From contig JAGXGZ010000081.1 in NCBI GenBank assembly GCA_024636495.1, positions 1 to 64,000 on the forward strand: 64,000 nt of DNA, in the 5' to 3' direction. The notes under the pieces are model-generated. The model was not told where the DNA came from, did no database searches, and saw only the letters and a program-made list of their open reading frames with translations. This DNA comes from Roseobacter sp. Its GTDB lineage: Bacteria; Pseudomonadota; Alphaproteobacteria; Rhodobacterales; Rhodobacteraceae. This document shows, in pieces, positions 12,163 to 21,192 of the stretch. Within the stretch, counting starts at the first letter, position 1; each line of letters begins with the position of its first letter. A program made the translations under genes and the position numbers.

Positions 12163-13673
12163 TTTTGGGCCTCAAAGCCGGCGCGCAGGGCGCGGCGCAG
12201 CAATTTGCCGTTCGCGCCCATGGGCAGCTCGGGCAGATGAACATAAAGACGCGGCTGTTTATAGCGCGCCAGGTTGGCTTGTGCATAAAGTGCCAAAGCC
12301 GCCTCGTCCAGCGCGCTATCGGATGTGTAAAATGCGGCGATGACGGTTACATCGGGGCGCACTTCAACTTCGGTCGCGCCAATGGCGGTGATGCCGGGGA
12401 ATTTCGCCAGCGTCTGTTCAACCTCGATGGGCGAGACGCGAAAGCCGCCTGCGTTCATCATATCGTCATTGCGCCCCAGATAGGTGATCTGACCGTCACT
12501 GCCCATCTGGCCCTGATCGCCGGTCAGGAACCAATCGCCCTGAAATTTTGCGGCAGTCTGATCAGGTGCGCCTAGATAGCCCAGCATCAGCCCCGGATCG
12601 CTTTTGTGGATGGCGATTGTGCCCTCGGTCTCGCGCGGGACCGGTCCAACAGGCCCCAAAATCGCAATACGCCGCCCTTTTTGGGGCTGGCCCAAGCTGC
12701 CCGCTGTTGCAGGCTGCTGCGGCGAGGCGGACAGAAAGGTTGAACATTCCGACATGCCGTAGGCTTCGAAGATGTGTGTCTGGGTTGCGGTGTGCCATGC
12801 GGCACGCACCGCTTCGGGCAGCTTTTCACCCGCGCTCAGGCCGTGGCGCAGGCCCGGCAGGCTTAGGGTGTCGTGATGTTTGAGGATCTGGCGATAGACC
12901 CCTGGAGCGGCGGCAAAGATACTGGCCTTGGTGCGCGCGATCCTGTCGGGCAGATCTGCGGCTGCGGTGTGCGCGTCAGGGATCAACGCAGTCGCCCCGA
13001 TGGTCCATGGGTCCATAAGCCCGGTGCCTAGCGTATAGGTCCAGTTGAATGCGCCCGCATGCATGACGCGGTCACCTTCATGAAGGCCGTACCAGCCATC
13101 AAACATCATTTGCCTTGCCCAGATCGCCCGGTGGGCGTGCATCACGGCACTGGGTTTGCCGGACGTGCCAGAGGTATAGATGATGTAGCCAAGGCGGTCG
13201 GGATCGCCCATGTGCCAATTCGCGGGCGGCAAATCCCGCATCGCCCGCAAAGCGTCAAGAGGGACGCAGGCCGCATTGGCAGGGCAGGCAACATCGGGAT
13301 CGTGCAAGATCGCCTTTGGGCTCAGCGTGTCGATCATCTTTGACACTTCGGGGGCGGTAAGTGCGGCTGCCGTTGGCACAGGCACCAATCCGGCAGCCAA
13401 GGCCCCCAGATACGCCAGCGGAAAATCGACAGTATTGCCGAGCCGCATCAAAACGATGTCGCCCGGTATCAGGCCAAGTTGCAAAAGCCCTGTCGCAGTG
13501 CCGCGCACGGCGGATTGCAGCGCACCGTAGGTCCAGTCTTCGCAAGCGTTCTGGCCCACGATGGAAAGAGCCGTCTTGTCGGCAAGCCGGGTGGCCTGAG
13601 CCAGCACATGGGCGGCCAGATTGAAGGGCGCGGGGCAGGGGGTGAACCCGTGGGATGCACAGAGTGACAACAT
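12159..13673 (-). CDS. AMP-dependent acyl-CoA synthetase/ligase
   Basis: YIIYTSGTSGKPSAVMHAHRAI, EAYGMSECSTF, WFLTGDQGQMGSDGQITYLGRNDDMMNAGGFRVSP, GKLLRRALR. Confidence 0.9.
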   Translation of the reverse strand: MLSLCASHGFTPCPAPFNLAAHVLAQATRLADKTALSIVGQNACEDWTYGALQSAVRGTATGLLQLGLIPGDIVLMRLGNTVDFPLAYLGALAAGLVPVPTAAALTAPEVSKMIDTLSPKAILHDPDVACPANAACVPLDALRAMRDLPPANWHMGDPDRLGYIIYTSGTSGKPSAVMHAHRAIWARQMMFDGWYGLHEGDRVMHAGAFNWTYTLGTGLMDPWTIGATALIPDAHTAAADLPDRIARTKASIFAAAPGVYRQILKHHDTLSLPGLRHGLSAGEKLPEAVRAAWHTATQTHIFEAYGMSECSTFLSASPQQPATAGSLGQPQKGRRIAILGPVGPVPRETEGTIAIHKSDPGLMLGYLGAPDQTAAKFQGDWFLTGDQGQMGSDGQITYLGRNDDMMNAGGFRVSPIEVEQTLAKFPGITAIGATEVEVRPDVTVIAAFYTSDSALDEAALALYAQANLARYKQPRLYVHLPELPMGANGKLLRRALRAGFEAQK

Positions 13674-13737
13674 GCCCCATCGCTAGCGTGCGCTTAGGCC
13701 CGTTGCAAGCCACAGGGCGGGGCGATATAGGCAGCGC

Positions 13738-14361
13738 ATGTCAAATGATGTGCCCAAATCCATGATCCAGATCGCCCGAGAAAGCGGCGCGGTCGAGACG
13801 GCCCCCCCGGTTGATCTGGGTGCACGGGTGCGCGAATTGCGCAAAGCGCGCAAATGGACACTGGAACAAGCGGCCAACCAAGCGGGGCTTGCGCGTTCAA
13901 CCCTGAGCAAGATCGAAAACGGGCAGATGTCGCCCACCTATGACGCGCTGAAAAAGCTGGCTGTCGGCCTTGAGATTTCGGTTCCCCAACTGTTTACGCC
14001 GCCCTCTGCCGGGCAGATCAACGGGCGCATGGCGGTGACGAAATCGGGCGAAGGTGCCGCCAAGGCGACCACAACCTACGAACATGAAATGCTTGCCGAC
14101 ACGTTGCGCAAAAAGCAGATGCTGCCTTACCGTGCCCGTATCCGCGCCCGCAATATGGAAGAGTTCGACGGCTGGGTCCGCCATGATGGCGAAGAATTCC
14201 TGTATGTTCTGACAGGGGTAATCCGTCTCTATACGGAATTTTACGAACCTGTCGAAATGCGACGGGGAGATAGCGCTTATTATGACGCCACCATGGGCCA
14301 TAACGTGGTCTCGGCCAGCGACGAGGATGCGATGATCCTTTGGGTCACGTCGCTGGCATAA
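13738..14361 (+). CDS. XRE-family transcriptional regulator with C-terminal cupin domain
   Basis: HTH VRELRKARKWTLEQAANQAGLARSTLSKIENGQMSPTYDALKKLA; cupin-like C-terminus. Confidence 0.92.
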   Translation: MSNDVPKSMIQIARESGAVETAPPVDLGARVRELRKARKWTLEQAANQAGLARSTLSKIENGQMSPTYDALKKLAVGLEISVPQLFTPPSAGQINGRMAVTKSGEGAAKATTTYEHEMLADTLRKKQMLPYRARIRARNMEEFDGWVRHDGEEFLYVLTGVIRLYTEFYEPVEMRRGDSAYYDATMGHNVVSASDEDAMILWVTSLA

Positions 14362-14459
14362 GACGCCTGCATGGGGGTCAGACCTGAGCGGGGTGCGTTT
14401 CCACGAAAGGGTTTTGCTGGACTGGCCTTCGAAAGATGGACCAGCGAAATTTTGATCCC

Positions 14460-16280
14460 TTACCGATCAGGGTCGATCCACCAGACTTCAGGCATATAGT
14501 TCGGCCCGTCACCGTAAAGCGGTACGTGGGCGGGATATTTCATTTCGGCAATATGGGCGATGCGGTCTTCGGTGAACTGCCAGAACGGGATGACATAGCG
14601 CCCGGCGGTCAATGCGCGGTCAAGCGCCTGGGTCGCGGCCGTGAAGTCTTCGGTGCTGGTGGCGCTGACCATCGTGTCGATCATGGCGTCGATGGCCGGG
14701 GACTTGGCCCCCATCATGTTGCGGCTGCCGGGCTGGTCTGCCGCCTCAGATCCCCAGTAATAGCGCTGTTCATTGCCGGGGCTCAGCGACAAGGCACGCC
14801 GGAAAACCGCCATATCAAAGTCGAAATCGGCATTGCGCGCAACGAATTGGGCATCATCCACCGCATCCACGGTCACGTCGATCCCCAGCCGCTTCAACGC
14901 CTGAATGTAAAGTTCTGCAATGGCCATGTTTTCGGTGCTGCCCTTGGACAGTAGAATGGAAAAGGCCAGCGGTGTCCCTTGAGCGTCGCGCATGGTACCG
15001 TCTTGGGCGCTAAAGCCTGCCTTCGTCAGCGCCTCCATCGCAGCGCCTATGCCCGACCGGTTCCGCGCAGAGCCGTCAGAGACAGGCAACGCATAACCCT
15101 CAAGCGCGCCGGCAGGCAGGCTTTCCTTGAACGGCTCAAGCAGCGCGGCCACCCGCCCGGTCGCCGGACCCTTGGCCATCGCCAGCGGCGAGTTCGAGAA
15201 ATACGAGGTGATGCGAGGCTGTGCGCCACCTGTCAGAGTCTCGTTGATAAACTCGAAGTTGAATGCCGCGATCATCGCTTCGCGCACGCGAATGTCATCA
15301 AAGGGCGCACGACGCGTGTTCATCACAAATCCCGTCATTCCTGACGGCTTATTGTGCGAGAACGTGGATTTAACCACATCGCCCCGTTGCACGGCAGGGA
15401 AATCATATTGCGTTTCCCACGTCTCGGCGTTGAATTCGCGGATGGCCGAAATTTCGCCCGCCTTGAACGCCTCGAACAGCACATTGGCATCACCGTAAAA
15501 ATCAAGCTTGATCTGGTCGATGTTGTTTGTGCCGCGCCGAAACGGCACGTTTTTGCCCCAATAGTCTGGGTTACGCGTCAGGGTCACCTGCCGTCCGGCC
15601 TGATAATCGGTGACTGTGTAGGGGCCGGACCCCAAAGGAATATCAGCCAAGGGTGCATTGGCGAAATCGCGGCCTTCCCATTGCGCTTTGCTTAGAATGG
15701 GGCGCATGCCCGCCAGCAGTGCCAGTTCGCGGTTATCGGTGTTGAAGGCCATCCGTACGCTGCGCGGGCCAGTCTGTGTGATGCTTTCAATTTGCGCACG
15801 CAGACCGTGATAGCGCGGATGCCCTTCGGTCCCCAGCAACTCGTAGCTAAAGATCACATCCTCGGGGGTCACTGGGCTGCCATCGGAAAAGCGGGCCTCG
15901 GGTCTAAGGGTGAATTCAACCCACGACCTGTCCTCTGGCACTTCAACCGATTCGGCCAATAGACCGTAAAGAGAGAAGGGTTCATCCCAGGATCGGCCCA
16001 TCAGCGTCTCGTGGGTGAAAAAAGGAAGCTGCCAAGGCGATGTGCCTTTGCGCACGAACGGATTAAGGCTGTCAAAGCCGCCGGTGTTGCCCAGCACGAT
16101 TGTGCCGCCCATGGGCGCATCCGGGTTTGCATAGGGGAGGGACACAAAATCCTGTGGCAACGCAGGTGTGCCATACATAGATATCCCGTGCATCGGTTCA
16201 GCCAGCACATTGCCCGACCACAGAATCAGTGAAGAAACAGCCGCAACCGCCCGACAGGTTTGGAAAAAATATGAGGTCAT
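14460..16280 (-). CDS. ABC transporter extracellular solute-binding protein, family 5 (YejA-like)
   Basis: Signal peptide; HGISMYGTPALPQDFVSLPYANPDAPMGGTI, FDSLNPFVRKG, MGRSWDEPFSLYGLLAES, FTLRPEARFSDGSPVTPEDV. Confidence 0.9.
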   Translation of the reverse strand: MTSYFFQTCRAVAAVSSLILWSGNVLAEPMHGISMYGTPALPQDFVSLPYANPDAPMGGTIVLGNTGGFDSLNPFVRKGTSPWQLPFFTHETLMGRSWDEPFSLYGLLAESVEVPEDRSWVEFTLRPEARFSDGSPVTPEDVIFSYELLGTEGHPRYHGLRAQIESITQTGPRSVRMAFNTDNRELALLAGMRPILSKAQWEGRDFANAPLADIPLGSGPYTVTDYQAGRQVTLTRNPDYWGKNVPFRRGTNNIDQIKLDFYGDANVLFEAFKAGEISAIREFNAETWETQYDFPAVQRGDVVKSTFSHNKPSGMTGFVMNTRRAPFDDIRVREAMIAAFNFEFINETLTGGAQPRITSYFSNSPLAMAKGPATGRVAALLEPFKESLPAGALEGYALPVSDGSARNRSGIGAAMEALTKAGFSAQDGTMRDAQGTPLAFSILLSKGSTENMAIAELYIQALKRLGIDVTVDAVDDAQFVARNADFDFDMAVFRRALSLSPGNEQRYYWGSEAADQPGSRNMMGAKSPAIDAMIDTMVSATSTEDFTAATQALDRALTAGRYVIPFWQFTEDRIAHIAEMKYPAHVPLYGDGPNYMPEVWWIDPDR

Positions 16281-16359
16281 TTTCGAAACAATCCAGTTCT
16301 GCCCTTGTTTTGTTAGCTCAAGTCTTAACGCCGCTAGCTGGGGTTATCAAACTTTAAGC

Positions 16360-16388
16360 TTGGATTACGGCGCAGGTTTGCGTATAAA
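16360..16388 (+). promoter_or_regulatory. Putative sigma70-type promoter (TTGGAT-N17-TATAAA)
   Basis: -35 TTGGAT at 16360-16365, -10 TATAAA at 16383-16388, spacer exactly 17 bp. Confidence 0.5.
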
Positions 16389-16393
16389 GAGAT

Positions 16394-16471
16394 CACTGCT
16401 CGATAGGTTTCTTGCCTGTATGAAACCTGCCTCAATAACTTAGCGTCCGCTTCGTGCGGACGTTTTTTTTT
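16394..16471 (+). ncRNA. Candidate intergenic small RNA with two hairpins, the second an intrinsic terminator
   Basis: Promoter-like motif upstream; hairpin AGGTTTC-N10-GAAACCT (16405-16428); CGTCCGC-TTCGT-GCGGACG + T9 terminator. No convincing ORF in the unit. Confidence 0.5.
16444..16471 (+). terminator. Rho-independent terminator
   Basis: Perfect 7-bp GC-rich stem CGTCCGC/GCGGACG followed by nine T. Confidence 0.85.
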
Positions 16472-16584
16472 GGCCAGAGGGCAGGCGGTGATATGCGTGG
16501 CAGCGGCGGGGTTTTCCAAACTAGGCATTTTCTTTGGTCGCATCGCGCTACATGATGCATTCTCAGAAAACGCTGGAGAACACC

Positions 16585-17370
16585 ATGGCCTATACGATCA
16601 ACCTTTCGGGAAAAACTGCCGTTATTACCGGATCCAATTCCGGCATCGGGCTGGGGATCGCGTGGGCACTTGCGCGGGCGGGGGCCGATGTCGTGCTGAA
16701 CTCCTTTACGGATCGCGACGAGGACCACGCCATCGCCGAAGAGATCGCCAAGGAAACGGGCGTAACGGCACGCTATATCAAGGCAGACATGTCCAAAGCC
16801 GACGAATGCCGCCAGTTTATCGCCGATGCAAAGACATGCGATATCTTGGTGAATAACGCAGGCATTCAGCATGTGGCACCGATCCCGGATTTCCCTATGG
16901 CGAAGTGGGATGCAATCCTTGCTATCAACCTCAGTTCCGCATTTCACACATCGGCCATTGCTTTGCCGATGATGCGCAAAGCGGGATGGGGCCGCGTGAT
17001 CAACATCTCCTCAGCCCATGGCCTGACGGCATCGCCCTTCAAAGCGGCCTATGTTGCAGCGAAACATGGCATTGTGGGGCTGACCAAAGTCACCGCTCTT
17101 GAGACCGCGAAAGAGCCGATCACCTGCAACGCCATCTGCCCGGGCTATGTGTTGACCGATATCGTGGAAAAGCAGATTCCCGATACGATGAAGGAATATG
17201 ACATGAGCCGCGAAGATGTGATCAAGAACGTCATGCTTGAACGCCAGCCCAGCAAGGAATTTGCAACCGTTGAACAGTTGGGCGAGACCGCCACGTTCCT
17301 ATGTTCGGATGCCGCAGCACAGATCACAGGTACCACGCTGAGCGTTGATGGCGGCTGGACAGCACTTTAA
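16585..17370 (+). CDS. bdhA: 3-hydroxybutyrate dehydrogenase (SDR family)
   Basis: GKTAVITGSNSGIGLGIA, LVNNAGIQHVAPI, YVAAKHGIVGLTK, CPGYVLTDIVEKQIPD; start at ATG 16585. Confidence 0.88.
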   Translation: MAYTINLSGKTAVITGSNSGIGLGIAWALARAGADVVLNSFTDRDEDHAIAEEIAKETGVTARYIKADMSKADECRQFIADAKTCDILVNNAGIQHVAPIPDFPMAKWDAILAINLSSAFHTSAIALPMMRKAGWGRVINISSAHGLTASPFKAAYVAAKHGIVGLTKVTALETAKEPITCNAICPGYVLTDIVEKQIPDTMKEYDMSREDVIKNVMLERQPSKEFATVEQLGETATFLCSDAAAQITGTTLSVDGGWTAL

Positions 17371-17380
17371 GAACTTTTAT

Positions 17381-17465
17381 GCCTTCGACGAGGATATTTA
17401 AGAGCCAGAGAAGAGACCCCTCGGTCACCTTTATTCTCGGGCTCTTAAATATCTCCGCCGGAGGC
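17381..17465. repeat. REP-like imperfect inverted repeat
   Basis: GCCTTCGACGAGGATATTTAAGAGCC (17381-17406) versus the reverse complement of 17440-17465 (GCCTCCGGCGGAGATATTTAAGAGCC), 22/26 identical. Confidence 0.75.
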
Positions 17466-17496
17466 GTCTTTCTTTGGATAAGGGCGGCACGTTGCT

Positions 17497-18528
17497 ATGA
17501 AAAAGAAGCAGATAAATCTTGCGCTTCAAGGTGGCGGTGCCCACGGGGCCTACACCTGGGGTGTGCTTGACCGGTTGTTGGAAGAGGACGGGCTTGAGAT
17601 TGCAGCGATCTCTGGCACGTCGGCGGGCGCGCTGAATGGTGCGGCTCTCAAGTCGGGAATGATCCTTGGGGGACGTCAGGGTGCGCGCGACAATCTGGAC
17701 TGGTTGTGGGAAAAGGTTGCCGGTGTTCAGGATATGCACCTGTCGGGGTGGATGGCCCCGTTCGGGATCGCGGCACTCAGCAAGGCGATCGAGCATAGCT
17801 TGCCGGTTGCAATTGGCGCCGCAATGACGCGGATCGTGTCGCCTTATGATTACGGCCCGATCTATCAAAATCCGCTGCGCGAAATCGTCGAAAAATTCAA
17901 CTATGATCTGGTGTGTGGACAGCAAGAGCCGCGATTCTTCGTGAGCGCTACCAACGTGCGCGACGGCAAGATTAAAATATTCGAAGGCAACGAGATCGGC
18001 CCAGACGCGCTTTTGGCCTCGGCCTGTCTGCCGACGCTTTTTCAGGCGGTCGAAATCGAGGATCCGAAAACCGGGCGCGTCGAAGCCTATTGGGATGGTG
18101 GCTACACCGGAAATCCCGCTTTGTTTCCTTTGTATAACGCGGATTTTCCGGCTGACATCGTCATCATCAACATCAATCCCTTGCAGCGCGACGATCTGCC
18201 CACCAGTCCCAACGAAATCCAGAACCGGATCAACGAGATCAGCTTTAACTCAAGCTTGCTACGTGAGTTGCGCGCGATCGAGTTCGTTCAGCGTTTGTTG
18301 GACGCGGGCAAACTGCAAGAGGGCCAGATGAAACGGGTTCGTATCCATATGATTGCCGATGACGACATGATGTCAAAACTGTCTGCTGCGACGAAGAGCG
18401 TGCCCAATCCTGCCGTGATTTCAGCGCTCAAACAGGCAGGTCGCACTTCGGCAGAGCAGTTTTTGCGCGATGATATCGATCATGTGGGCACGCGCAGTTC
18501 GGTCGATCTGGAAAAGATGTTCAACTAG
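17497..18528 (+). CDS. Patatin-like phospholipase family protein
   Basis: LALQGGGAHGAYTWGVLDRLLEE, ISGTSAGALNGAAL (GxSxG), YWDGGYTGNPAL (DGG). Confidence 0.92.
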   Translation: MKKKQINLALQGGGAHGAYTWGVLDRLLEEDGLEIAAISGTSAGALNGAALKSGMILGGRQGARDNLDWLWEKVAGVQDMHLSGWMAPFGIAALSKAIEHSLPVAIGAAMTRIVSPYDYGPIYQNPLREIVEKFNYDLVCGQQEPRFFVSATNVRDGKIKIFEGNEIGPDALLASACLPTLFQAVEIEDPKTGRVEAYWDGGYTGNPALFPLYNADFPADIVIININPLQRDDLPTSPNEIQNRINEISFNSSLLRELRAIEFVQRLLDAGKLQEGQMKRVRIHMIADDDMMSKLSAATKSVPNPAVISALKQAGRTSAEQFLRDDIDHVGTRSSVDLEKMFN

Positions 18529-19268
18529 GGCTTGATCGGCGTAGCCGGGTTTGCAGAACCCTCGACCGGCACAGTTCGGTCTGGCGGGTACACAAGGCCG
18601 GCCGAGATTACCAGTTTTGCAGCATCTTCCACGGTCATGTTCAATTCGATCACGTCTTCGCGCGGAAAGAAAAGCAAGAAGCCGGAGGTCGGGTTTGGCG
18701 TCGTTGGGATGAAAACACCAACCAGTTCCTTTTCAAGGCCCACATGGCGCGCTACCTCGCCCTTTGCCGCAATCGAGATAAACCCAAGCGCCCAGGCGCC
18801 GGGGCGGGGATATTCAACCATGCAAGCCGTCTCGAAGCTGCGTTCACCTTGGGCAAAGATCGTTTCGGATATCTGCTTAATGCCGGAGTAAATCGTGCGC
18901 ACAACAGGCGTGCGTTGCACCAAACCTTCGGCAAACCGAATAAAGGAACGCCCGATGATCCCTTTGGCCAGCCAACCCACTATGATGGTGAACAGCAAAA
19001 AGATGATCACACCAATCCCGCGCACGTTGATCTGCGATGACGGATCAAGCCCGAAATACGTCTGAATCAGGCGGTCAGGATGATAGGCGACTGGCACCAT
19101 GGGCAACACGATCCCGTCAATCCAGCCGACCACGCTCCAGATCAGCCAAATCGTCAGTCCCACGGGGGCGATCACCACAAGGCCGGTCAGAAACGCTGCG
19201 CGCAACCGCCCAAACACCGTTCTGCGCGGTGCCGGCGGCGGGCTTGGGGGCGTAAACGGCGTGTTCAT
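18525..19268 (-). CDS. DUF502 family membrane protein
   Basis: FLTGLVVIAPVGLTIWLIW, LLFTIIVGWLAKGIIGR, VRTIYSGIKQISETIF, FIPTTPNPTSGFLLFFPREDV. Confidence 0.88.
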   Translation of the reverse strand: MNTPFTPPSPPPAPRRTVFGRLRAAFLTGLVVIAPVGLTIWLIWSVVGWIDGIVLPMVPVAYHPDRLIQTYFGLDPSSQINVRGIGVIIFLLFTIIVGWLAKGIIGRSFIRFAEGLVQRTPVVRTIYSGIKQISETIFAQGERSFETACMVEYPRPGAWALGFISIAAKGEVARHVGLEKELVGVFIPTTPNPTSGFLLFFPREDVIELNMTVEDAAKLVISAGLVYPPDRTVPVEGSANPATPIKP

Positions 19269-19354
19269 GGTGATCTTTTATTCCAATACATTTAGAGGGG
19301 TTAGGTAAGCGCTCTGACTGAGCGCTACAATGGAGAACGCGTTATTTTTGGGCA

Positions 19355-20269
19355 TCAAGCGGTGTTCAACGCCAGTGCTGCTGCAATTTTGGACGCCAAC
19401 CGTGCATTGTTTCGCACCAGCGCAATGTTTGCCGTCAGCGAACGCCCTTCGGTCAGTTCAAAGATCCGTTGCAGCAGATAAGGCGTGACCGCTTTGCCGG
19501 TGATGCCGTGGGTGCTGGCGTCTTTTTGGGCGGTGGCGATGATCGGAGCCAGATCGGCTGCCGGGATTTCAGCGGCAGCCGGGATCGGGTTTGCAACAAG
19601 CTGGCCGCCGGGCAAGCCCAGTTCAGCGCGGACGCGGTGCGCGGCAGCGATCTGTACCGGATCATCCATACGCAAGGGGGACTTCAATGGCGAGGTGCTG
19701 CTCCAGAACGCGGGAAAGCTGTCTTGGCCAAAGGTAATAACGGGCACACCTTGGGTTTCCAGCACTTCAAGGGTCTTTGCGACGTCCAGAATGGCCTTGG
19801 CCCCTGCGGCCACCACGGTGACGGGGGTTTGGGCCAGTTCAAGCAGATCCGCCGAGATATCGAACGTGTTTTCAGCGCCTTTGTGCACGCCGCCGATCCC
19901 GCCTGTTGCAAACACGGCGATGCCTGCAAGATGTGCTGCGATCATTGTGGCCGCCACTGTTGTCGCCCCGGTCCGGCCTGTGGCGATGCATGCGGCCATA
20001 TCGGCCCGCGATAGTTTTGCAACGCCCTTGGCTTGGGCCAGTGCGCTAAGCTGATCGTCCTCAAGGCCGATGTGGAGGTGACCGTTGATCACGGCGATGG
20101 TTGCGGGCGTGGCCCCGGCGGCGCGGATATCGGCCTCGACCTGACGGGCAACGTCAAGGTTTTGCGGATAGGGCATTCCATGGGTGATGATAGTGCTTTC
20201 GAGCGCGACAATCGGCGTGCCATTTTTGTGGGCAGCAGTGACTTCGGCAGAGCGGTGCAGGGGGATCAT
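19355..20269 (-). CDS. psuG: Pseudouridine-5'-phosphate glycosidase
   Basis: VALESTIITHGMPYPQN, GVAKLSRADMA, GKTGATTVAATM-like region, VFATGGIGGVHKGAE, DISADLLEL. Confidence 0.93.
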   Translation of the reverse strand: MIPLHRSAEVTAAHKNGTPIVALESTIITHGMPYPQNLDVARQVEADIRAAGATPATIAVINGHLHIGLEDDQLSALAQAKGVAKLSRADMAACIATGRTGATTVAATMIAAHLAGIAVFATGGIGGVHKGAENTFDISADLLELAQTPVTVVAAGAKAILDVAKTLEVLETQGVPVITFGQDSFPAFWSSTSPLKSPLRMDDPVQIAAAHRVRAELGLPGGQLVANPIPAAAEIPAADLAPIIATAQKDASTHGITGKAVTPYLLQRIFELTEGRSLTANIALVRNNARLASKIAAALALNTA

Positions 20270-21186
20270 ATTTTGGTCTCTCCGGAAACATATTGTGCAG
20301 CGGCGGCAAGGGCTTGGGATAGTGCAGCGTCGGGTGCTGCACCCATCAGTTCGGCGGCAATGTGGGCTGCCATAAAGGTATCGCCAGCGCCTGTGACGCG
20401 GGTGACAGAAACGGGGGGCGGGTCTTGGGTGATCACGCCATCCGATTGGCCAACGGTGGCCGGGTTACCACCATCAGTGACGACGGCGCGCACTGCCCCG
20501 CGGGCAAGCATCGCACGGGCGGCATCCTGCGAGGTTGCAAAACTGGTTTGGCACAGCAACCCGGCCTCTTCGAGGTTCACATAAAGCGTGCCGCGCTTGG
20601 CCTGCATGAACGGACTAAGCCGCATGGCTTTGCCGGGGCTGGCCGGCGCGACCCGTAGATCGGCCTGCGACAGCAGCGGGCTGCGGGCCATCTGGGACAG
20701 CAGATCAAGCGTCAGGTTGCCATCAAGTGCGACCGCCCCGCGATACGGAGAAGGCAACGTACCGTCGGCGAAGGGACGCAATATCTTGTCTCCCGCCGCC
20801 TCAAGCGAATGGGCGTCCGCGATGGCCGCAATCAGGCCATTGTTGCCTTCGACCGCCATATAACGGTCGGTCGGCAGATCATCCGATCGGTAGACGTATT
20901 GCGTGCTCAGCCCGCGCAATTGGCAGGCCGCGATCAGCTCGTCACCTTCGGCGTCGCGCCCCACTGCACTGATCAGGGCGGGCGAAAGCCCAAAGCGGGC
21001 CAGCGCCATGGCGATGTTAAGGGCAACGCCACCGGGCAGACGGGTGATCCGGCCGGGCATGTCGGAACCTTGGCGCATTGGCACCTCGGCACGTCCGATG
21101 ATGTCCCATAAAACGGAGCCTATGCATAAAATGTCAGGTGTCTGTGTCATGCCGCCTGTTTTGCCCAGACCGGTGGGCAGGTGCAA
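20266..21186 (-). CDS. psuK: PfkB-family sugar kinase (probable pseudouridine kinase)
   Basis: GGVALNIAMALARFG, RVTGAGDTFMAAHIA; 4-nt overlap with psuG. Confidence 0.82.
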   Translation of the reverse strand: MHLPTGLGKTGGMTQTPDILCIGSVLWDIIGRAEVPMRQGSDMPGRITRLPGGVALNIAMALARFGLSPALISAVGRDAEGDELIAACQLRGLSTQYVYRSDDLPTDRYMAVEGNNGLIAAIADAHSLEAAGDKILRPFADGTLPSPYRGAVALDGNLTLDLLSQMARSPLLSQADLRVAPASPGKAMRLSPFMQAKRGTLYVNLEEAGLLCQTSFATSQDAARAMLARGAVRAVVTDGGNPATVGQSDGVITQDPPPVSVTRVTGAGDTFMAAHIAAELMGAAPDAALSQALAAAAQYVSGETKI

Positions 21187-21192
21187 GCATGC

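Noticed and set aside
14400-14459. Possible terminator between the XRE-cupin and solute-binding protein genes
   Set aside because: TTTTGCTGG...CCAGCGAAATTTT is suggestive, but the stem is short with a long loop; too weak to list as a feature.
16168-16443. 91-aa plus-strand ORF ending just before the terminator at 16444
   Set aside because: Mostly antisense to the solute-binding protein signal region, no recognisable motif; the promoter-like site lies inside it, so the sRNA reading is preferred.
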